Positions 58,128 to 64,000 of a DNA stretch of 64,000 nt are shown here, piece after piece. Source of the DNA: Brevundimonas nasdae (GTDB taxonomy: Bacteria > Pseudomonadota > Alphaproteobacteria > Caulobacterales > Caulobacteraceae); NCBI RefSeq assembly GCF_016654005.1, contig NZ_JAEPWN010000009.1:124001-188000 (forward strand), in the 5' to 3' direction. The notes beneath the pieces are model-generated. The model made no database searches. It had not been told where the DNA came from and worked only from the letters and a program-made list of their open reading frames with translations. Positions within the stretch are counted from its first letter, which is position 1; each line of letters begins with the position of its first letter. A program made the position numbers and the translations under genes.

Positions 58128-59693
58128 TCAGACCGCTTCGGCCATCGCGGCCTCGGACTGGGCCATGCCGTAAGACAGGCCGTCCAACAGGGTCTGCAAG
58201 GTCACCGGCTTGACCACCAGTCCATCGCAGCCCGCCTCCGCCGCCAGCCGGTGATGCGCCTCGGTCGTATTGGCCGTCACCATCACGACCGGCGTGCGGC
58301 GGCGATGATGGGTCCGCTCCAGGGCGCGGATCGCCCGGGTCGCCGCGATCCCGTCCATGACCGGCATCTGCATGTCCATCAGCACCACATCGAAGGCCTC
58401 GGCCTCGAACCGTTCGACGCCTTCGCGTCCGTCATTGGCGATGGCGATCTGGGCGCCCAGCGGCTCCAGCAGGCAGCGCACCACCATCTGGTTCGGCACA
58501 TTGTCCTCGACCACCAGCACCCTCAGCGCCTCGGCGTCTGCGGCCTCGACCTCAACCACCTCCGGCGGCTCCGCCAGGACCCGCCTGACCGGCAGCCGCA
58601 CCCGGAAGCTGCTGCCCTGCCCTCGGGTCGAATCCATAGCAATCTCGCCGCCCATCAGTTCAGCCAGCGTCTTGCAGATGGGCAGGCCCAGCCCCGTTCC
58701 GCCAAATCGGCGCGAAATCTCTTCGTGAACCTGCACAAAGGGCACGAACAGATCGGCGGCGAGCGTCTCGTCAAACCCGATGCCGGTGTCGCTGACGCTG
58801 ATCCCCAGCGTCTCGCCCCCGTCTGCGTCAGGCGTCACATCCATCTCGACCCTGACGACGCCCGCATCAGTGAACTTCACAGCATTCGAGGCCAGGGTCT
58901 CCACGATCTGGGCCACGCGCGCGCCGTCCCCGACGAACCGCCCCTCGACGCCCGCGCCCAGCGTCAGGCCGAACGCCAGCCCCTTGGCCTCAGCCGTCGC
59001 CCTGTGAGGCGCCATCGCGGCCTCGACCGCCTCATGCAGATCATAGGGGGCGGACCTCAGGCTGAACTGGCCCGAGCGCATTTTGGACAGGTCCAGCATG
59101 TCCTCCAGCTGGCGGCTCAGCGTCAGGCCCGACTGGCGAATGACCTCCAGCATCTCGGCCTGACGCGCCGTCAGATCCGTCTGCTCCAGCGCCGACGCCA
59201 GCCCCAGCACGGCGTTCAGCGGCGTGCGGATTTCATGACTGATGTTGGCGTAGAACAGGTCCCGCGCCTCGCTGGCCTGCTCGACCCGCGCCTTGGCGAT
59301 CTCCAGGTCCTTCAGCGCCTGGATATGGGCCGTCACCTCAAAGCGGATGGCGGTGTAGAACTCCGGCAGGCCGTTGGCGTCCATCGTCGGGATGATGGTC
59401 GTGTCGACCCAATAGTCTTCGCCGTTCCGGTTGCGGTTGCAGATGGTCCCGCGCCACACCCCGCCTGCCCCGACCACCTTGAACATGGCCTCAAAAAAGC
59501 TGCGCGGGTGATGCCCCCCGTTCACGACCCGGTGGGTCTTGCCGATCAGCTCTTCCTGCGAATATCCGCTGACGTCGACAAACTTCTGATTGCAGTAAAC
59601 AATCCGCCCGCCCCGATCCGTGATGGCGACAATCGCAGCCTGATCCAGCGCTGCAGACAATCGCGCGCGAGCCGGCCAGTCGACATCACTCAT
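58128..59693 (-). CDS. Hybrid histidine kinase (PAS-HisKA-HATPase-REC)
   Basis: 521 residues from ATG 59691-59693. PAS domain (about 15-125, AAIVAITDRGGRIVYCNQKF), HisKA with phosphoacceptor ISHEIRTPLNAVLGLA (His about 151), HATPase with NAVKFTDAG, DTGIGF and FGGTGLGLPICK boxes, and a C-terminal receiver (about 395-510) with the phosphoacceptor Asp in VVLMDMQMPVMDG and Lys in VVKPV. No membrane segment, so a cytosolic sensor; the PAS motif resembles Aer/redox types. No response regulator nearby; signal and target unknown. Confidence 0.93.
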   Translation of the reverse strand: MSDVDWPARARLSAALDQAAIVAITDRGGRIVYCNQKFVDVSGYSQEELIGKTHRVVNGGHHPRSFFEAMFKVVGAGGVWRGTICNRNRNGEDYWVDTTIIPTMDANGLPEFYTAIRFEVTAHIQALKDLEIAKARVEQASEARDLFYANISHEIRTPLNAVLGLASALEQTDLTARQAEMLEVIRQSGLTLSRQLEDMLDLSKMRSGQFSLRSAPYDLHEAVEAAMAPHRATAEAKGLAFGLTLGAGVEGRFVGDGARVAQIVETLASNAVKFTDAGVVRVEMDVTPDADGGETLGISVSDTGIGFDETLAADLFVPFVQVHEEISRRFGGTGLGLPICKTLAELMGGEIAMDSTRGQGSSFRVRLPVRRVLAEPPEVVEVEAADAEALRVLVVEDNVPNQMVVRCLLEPLGAQIAIANDGREGVERFEAEAFDVVLMDMQMPVMDGIAATRAIRALERTHHRRRTPVVMVTANTTEAHHRLAAEAGCDGLVVKPVTLQTLLDGLSYGMAQSEAAMAEAV

Positions 59694-59815
59694 CACTCAC
59701 CTCAAGCCACGCAGACAGGGGCCGATTCGGACAACCCGCTAAAGCCAAGCTTGTGGATGAACATAGTGAAAAAATTAAAAACACGCGTCTGAACGTCGCT
59801 CCTGAAGCTCGCGTC

Positions 59816-61837
59816 TCATGCGCCAGGCGCAGCCACCCGCAACAGAATCAACAGCAACACAATGGCGCCGACCACGGCCCAGCTACGCCATGTCGTCTGA
59901 CCCTTGGCGTCACCCGTCAGTCTTCCCCGTCGCGTGTCCAGCACGAAGCTGATGCCATTATTAGCTCGCATTCGACGTTGGAAGGCGAAATAGCTCCTCA
60001 CCTCAGAGGCGGCGACGATGCTGCGTTCGACATCGACCTCGACGATGTTTCGCCCACGCTTGGGGTCCAGCCACTCGAACTGGGAACGCCCTGTGACGCC
60101 CGGTCCGCTCAACGCCAGATTCCACGGCGTGATCTGCGGTTTTATCGGGAAGTTCAGCACCCGTTCGACGCGCACAATGCGCGACGTGCCTATGTGAATC
60201 GGCTGCTCACGTCGCGGTCGCTCGCTGCCCACCAAGGTCGGTCCCACTACATCGTCCAGTGATTCGAACTTCACCCCTGCATCACCGCCCTCATTCACGG
60301 CGAACGGCTTGCTGACGCTGTAGTGTTCGATCAGCGCGATCTCGTTGGCTGCAGTGTCGTCGGCCCAGGTCAGCGGCTCCACCTCCAACACTTCGCCGTA
60401 GGTGCGCTCCAGGCCCTCCCGCATCCGTCGGCTGACGCTGGGAAAGCCCTCGTTCTCGCCCCAGCGACGCATGTCGTCGGCGCGCCAACTGCGATAGATG
60501 GTCCGCAGCTTCAGTTCCGCTGGATCGGCGGCGTTACGCCCGAACGTCCACTCCTCGAAGGTTTCGCATACGATCTGCCGCTCCACCTCCCTGATCTGCT
60601 CCAGACGCGCCTCAACCCGCAACGGCAGGGCCCACCCCGGCCGCGCCTGGGTCAGGCGGGACAGCCTGCCCGCCTGCGGCGCCATCGTCGGGTCCAGCCA
60701 CCAGACTTTGCCCTCCGCCTCGGCCCGCACGACGCAGTGATCAAAGGCTGTTGCGTGCGGCATGGCCTCATTCAGCCCCGCCCCTGTCGCCGTATTCACC
60801 AGCGCAGGACACGCCTCCAGACCAAGGCGCTGCAGCACGACAGTCAGCAACCGCGACGCGTCCTTGCAGTCGCCGTACCGACTGTCCCAAATCTCCCTGA
60901 TGGCGCGCGGCCTGAATCCGCCTGCCCCCATCCCGACGGAGTGATACCGCAACAGGCGCTGGACGAACCTCAGCGCCTCCGCCGCCCTCTCGCCTGCGGT
61001 GGCGAAACTTACGGCCAGTTGGTCGATCTCACCGGTCAGAGCCTGTGGCAGTTCTGCCGGGGCCAGATAATGATCTCGGAACAGGGCGGCGACCTCGTCC
61101 CATGACATCCGATCAGCGATATGGATCTCGGAATGAGCGATCCACCAGGCGGGAGTATCGTTGTCGTAGATCAGCGCCGGGATGTCTTGCTGACGCCAAC
61201 GCCATTGCCGAACTCCGGCCTCCAGCGTCTCCTCCACAGACGGCGCAGCCCCGTGCGTCCGCCAGACCAGTGCGCGGTCTTGCGGCGCTCGCACACGGAA
61301 ATCCGCCTCAACCAGATGAGCGGCCCATTGCAGTTGCTGGCGGCGGCTGAACCGTCCGCCCAATGCCGGATTAGCGCCGATGATGGAGAAAGCCGTCTCG
61401 ACAATGTCGCCGACCCGGACATCCGGGATAATCATGTGGGCGGTCAGACGACCGTCGTACATTGCCCGTTCCAGGTTCAGTTCGCGTCGCAGCAGTTCGA
61501 ACGCCGCCGGGCTGGCCGCCTCCCGCCGCTCTCCATCCCGAAGGACGCTGGCGGTGTGGATCACCAACCGCTCATGCGCCGGATCGAAGACGATCTCGAA
61601 ACTGGCAGTGGGCTGCAGACCGTCACTGCCCGTGACCTGCTGCACCAACCGCGTCCGATACACCTGCGCCGGTTCGCTCAGATCAATCAGCGTCTCTGAC
61701 AGGATGTAGCAGACGCCCCGCTCTGTCAGGGCGAAGGCGTCTCGCCCGCTCATGTCTATGTCGCGCGACGCAAACTCCGTCGGCGCAGGCGCGAAACTCA
61801 GCTTCGCCTCGCCCGCACCTTCCCCCTCAAATGCCAT
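59816..61837 (-). CDS. DUF3857/transglutaminase-like membrane-anchored protein
   Basis: 673 residues from ATG 61835-61837 with AGGGGG about 8 bases upstream. N-terminal DUF3857 domain (about 40-210), transglutaminase-like domain (about 265-350) with the catalytic Cys in SRYGDCKDASRLLTVVLQRL, a long C-terminal part and a single membrane helix at the end (about 650-668, SWAVVGAIVLLLILLRVA). The domain pair is common in bacteria; targets unknown, likely a protein-modifying or proteolytic role at the envelope. No signal peptide seen. Confidence 0.88.
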   Translation of the reverse strand: MAFEGEGAGEAKLSFAPAPTEFASRDIDMSGRDAFALTERGVCYILSETLIDLSEPAQVYRTRLVQQVTGSDGLQPTASFEIVFDPAHERLVIHTASVLRDGERREAASPAAFELLRRELNLERAMYDGRLTAHMIIPDVRVGDIVETAFSIIGANPALGGRFSRRQQLQWAAHLVEADFRVRAPQDRALVWRTHGAAPSVEETLEAGVRQWRWRQQDIPALIYDNDTPAWWIAHSEIHIADRMSWDEVAALFRDHYLAPAELPQALTGEIDQLAVSFATAGERAAEALRFVQRLLRYHSVGMGAGGFRPRAIREIWDSRYGDCKDASRLLTVVLQRLGLEACPALVNTATGAGLNEAMPHATAFDHCVVRAEAEGKVWWLDPTMAPQAGRLSRLTQARPGWALPLRVEARLEQIREVERQIVCETFEEWTFGRNAADPAELKLRTIYRSWRADDMRRWGENEGFPSVSRRMREGLERTYGEVLEVEPLTWADDTAANEIALIEHYSVSKPFAVNEGGDAGVKFESLDDVVGPTLVGSERPRREQPIHIGTSRIVRVERVLNFPIKPQITPWNLALSGPGVTGRSQFEWLDPKRGRNIVEVDVERSIVAASEVRSYFAFQRRMRANNGISFVLDTRRGRLTGDAKGQTTWRSWAVVGAIVLLLILLRVAAPGA

Positions 61838-61981
61838 CTGCAATCCCCCTGCAGGGTAACTATGGCGTGTTTTCGTTCAAAGCAAAATGTCCTAAATCTG
61901 GCCTATGGCCAAACCGTTACGCCAGTCATTCCAGCGATCTATGCGGTGACGGGACTTGCGGCTAGAACCCAGCCCCCACAG

Positions 61982-62012
61982 CAAAACGGCCCCCGGATTT
62001 CTCCGGGGGCCG
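61982..62012 (-). terminator. Rho-independent terminator of tuf copy 2
   Basis: Minus strand CGGCCCCCGGA, loop GAAA, TCCGGGGGCCG, then TTTTGC; same stem as after tuf copy 1 except for one base near the stem foot. Confidence 0.88.
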
Positions 62013-62052
62013 CTCTGTACGCTACTGTTCGGCCCGGGGGCCGGATCTTCGA

Positions 62053-63243
<1,191 letters not shown>

Positions 63244-63295
63244 GGCCAAACTCCTGATGGCCCGGGTTGAGGGGCGCGATGCTGATCTAAAAACC

Positions 63296-63369
63296 TGGAG
63301 CGGGTAGACGGGATCGAACCGACATCCTCAGCTTGGAAGGCTGCTGCACTACCATTGTGCTATACCCGC
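63296..63369 (-). tRNA. tRNA-Gly (anticodon TCC)
   Basis: 74 bases on the minus strand with encoded CCA. Acceptor GCGGGTA/TACCCGC, D-arm AGCACAATGGTAGTGC, anticodon loop CTTCCAA with TCC, T-arm GGTTCGATCCC. Between tRNA-Tyr and tuf copy 2. Confidence 0.98.
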
Positions 63370-63450
63370 GCGGAGACTGCGGAAGTTCCGGGGAACGCCG
63401 CAGCCGATACCTCTCCGGCGCCGTGATCCGTCGTGTTCTTCAAAGGCGCG

Positions 63451-63535
63451 TGGTGGGGGAAGAAGGACTCGAACCTTCGAAGCTTTCGCAGGGGATTTAC
63501 AGTCCCCCCCCTTTGCCACTCGGGACATTCCCCCA
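63451..63535 (-). tRNA. tRNA-Tyr (anticodon GTA)
   Basis: 85 bases on the minus strand with encoded CCA and the long variable arm of bacterial tRNA-Tyr. Acceptor TGGGGGA/TCCCCCA, anticodon loop CTGTAAA with GTA, T-arm GGTTCGAGTCC. First RNA of the tRNA-Tyr/tRNA-Gly/tuf transcript. Confidence 0.98.
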
Positions 63536-63676
63536 GCGCGCCTTGTTGAACCGCCGGACCCTTGATCCACCCCTAAAATAAGCGGGATGAAACAAAAGCC
63601 TTCGGCTTGTCGCCTCCTCTGCAGTAGAGGGGGCGCCCAGACCCGAAAGCCCGTGGGGCTCCAAATCGGAGGGCGT

Positions 63677-63705
63677 CTTATAGTGTCGTCGAAATCAGAA
63701 CGCAA
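63677..63705 (-). promoter_or_regulatory. Candidate promoter of tRNA-Tyr/tRNA-Gly/tuf
   Basis: Minus strand TTGCGT (63700-63705), exactly 17 bases, TATAAG (63677-63682), about 140 bases before the tRNA-Tyr 5' end. The core lies inside the first codons of the divergent rlmB-like gene. Confidence 0.6.
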
Positions 63706-64000
63706 CGACCGTAAAAGCGGTAAAAAACAATCTTTCACAGGGAGGATATCCGCCCCTCGTGAAAGGGGCGAAAAGCCCGCCACGCAAGGGTTTCAGGGGC
63801 GTGCCGACACGCCCCGCCCGCCCCGTTCGGGGGATCGTGGCAGGGCGGACGCCGATAATTTTCTTTGGGGCCGCCATCCGGTTCTGGCCGCTTTGGCGAA
63901 TCCCGCCCGTCGCGGGACAGGTCGTCTTCTGGCCACGCCCGAGCGCGCCGCCGAGATCGAGGACGGCAAACTGGCGCACGGCCACAAGATCGAGACCGTC
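63683..64000 (+). CDS. RlmB/TrmH-family rRNA 2'-O-methyltransferase, partial (5' end)
   Basis: An open frame of 106 codons running off the right edge. It starts with GTG 63683-63685, preceded by GGAGGG about 10 bases upstream; a GTG at 63653 is an alternative. The first about 67 residues are basic and Arg/Lys/Ser/Gly-rich, as in alphaproteobacterial RlmB N-terminal extensions; then FLWGRHPVLAALANPARRGT and GRLLATPERAAEI match the substrate-binding domain of SpoU/TrmH methyltransferases. The SAM-binding knot would lie beyond the window. Identity is probable, not certain. Confidence 0.7.
   Translation, partial: MSSKSERNDRKSGKKQSFTGRISAPRERGEKPATQGFQGRADTPRPPRSGDRGRADADNFLWGRHPVLAALANPARRGTGRLLATPERAAEIEDGKLAHGHKIETV

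Overview
The window is GC-rich, densely coded DNA from an alphaproteobacterium. The ribosomal and RNA polymerase sequences, the many lipoproteins and export signals, the paired M61 peptidases and the overall gene order point to Caulobacterales, most likely a Brevundimonas-like organism; this placement is inference from recognition, not from a search. No prophage, insertion sequence, integron or CRISPR array was seen.

The backbone is the bacterial transcription/translation supercluster, all on the minus strand and in the classical order when read from high to low coordinates: tRNA-Tyr, tRNA-Gly, tuf copy 2, (gap), tRNA-Trp, secE, nusG, (gap), rplK, rplA, (gap), rplJ, rplL, (gap), rpoB, rpoC, (gap), rpsL, rpsG, fusA, tuf copy 1, (gap), rpsJ, rplC, rplD, rplW, rplB, rpsS, rplV, rpsC, rplP, rpmC, rpsQ, rplN, rplX, rplE, rpsN, rpsH, rplF, rplR, rpsE, rpmD, rplO, secY, adk, a TonB-like gene, rpsM, rpsK. 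Order and orientation of the backbone are preserved, but accessory modules sit in the gaps.

The accessory modules, from low to high coordinate: a TonB-like membrane protein between adk and rpsM (0.9-1.65 kb); a hotdog thioesterase behind a cobalamin riboswitch, a beta-barrel protein, a GIN-domain protein, a cupin-like/CelD-like pair, a small disordered protein, an L,D-transpeptidase lipoprotein and a carboxylesterase lipoprotein (13.7-22.3 kb); two tandem paralogous proline-rich membrane proteins (27.4-28.9 kb); a plus-strand envelope island of three lipoproteins (thioredoxin-like, alpha/beta hydrolase, FKBP) and two M61 peptidases with 129-bp palindromic elements around the second one (37.7-45.3 kb); a GST, a DUF2059 protein, a Nudix hydrolase, a Pit/DUF47 phosphate-uptake pair, an AI-2E-type permease, an HxlR regulator facing a NAD(P)-binding protein and a SnoaL-like protein, and a lipoprotein (46.7-53.7 kb); a CorC-type membrane protein, a 44-residue lipoprotein, a hybrid histidine kinase and a DUF3857/transglutaminase protein (56.5-61.8 kb). 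At the right edge the first 106 codons of an RlmB/TrmH-type rRNA methyltransferase begin on the plus strand, overlapping a good candidate promoter for the tRNA-Tyr/tRNA-Gly/tuf transcript.

Strong rho-independent terminators mark the ends of several modules (tuf 1, tuf 2, rpoC, rplL, rplA, nusG), so the former superoperon is now a series of separately ended transcripts. The most interesting items are the broken but ordered supercluster, the cobalamin riboswitch with no obvious cobalamin gene behind it, the tandem proline-rich paralogs, the tuf gene-conversion tract that includes its terminator, and the rlmB/tRNA promoter overlap.
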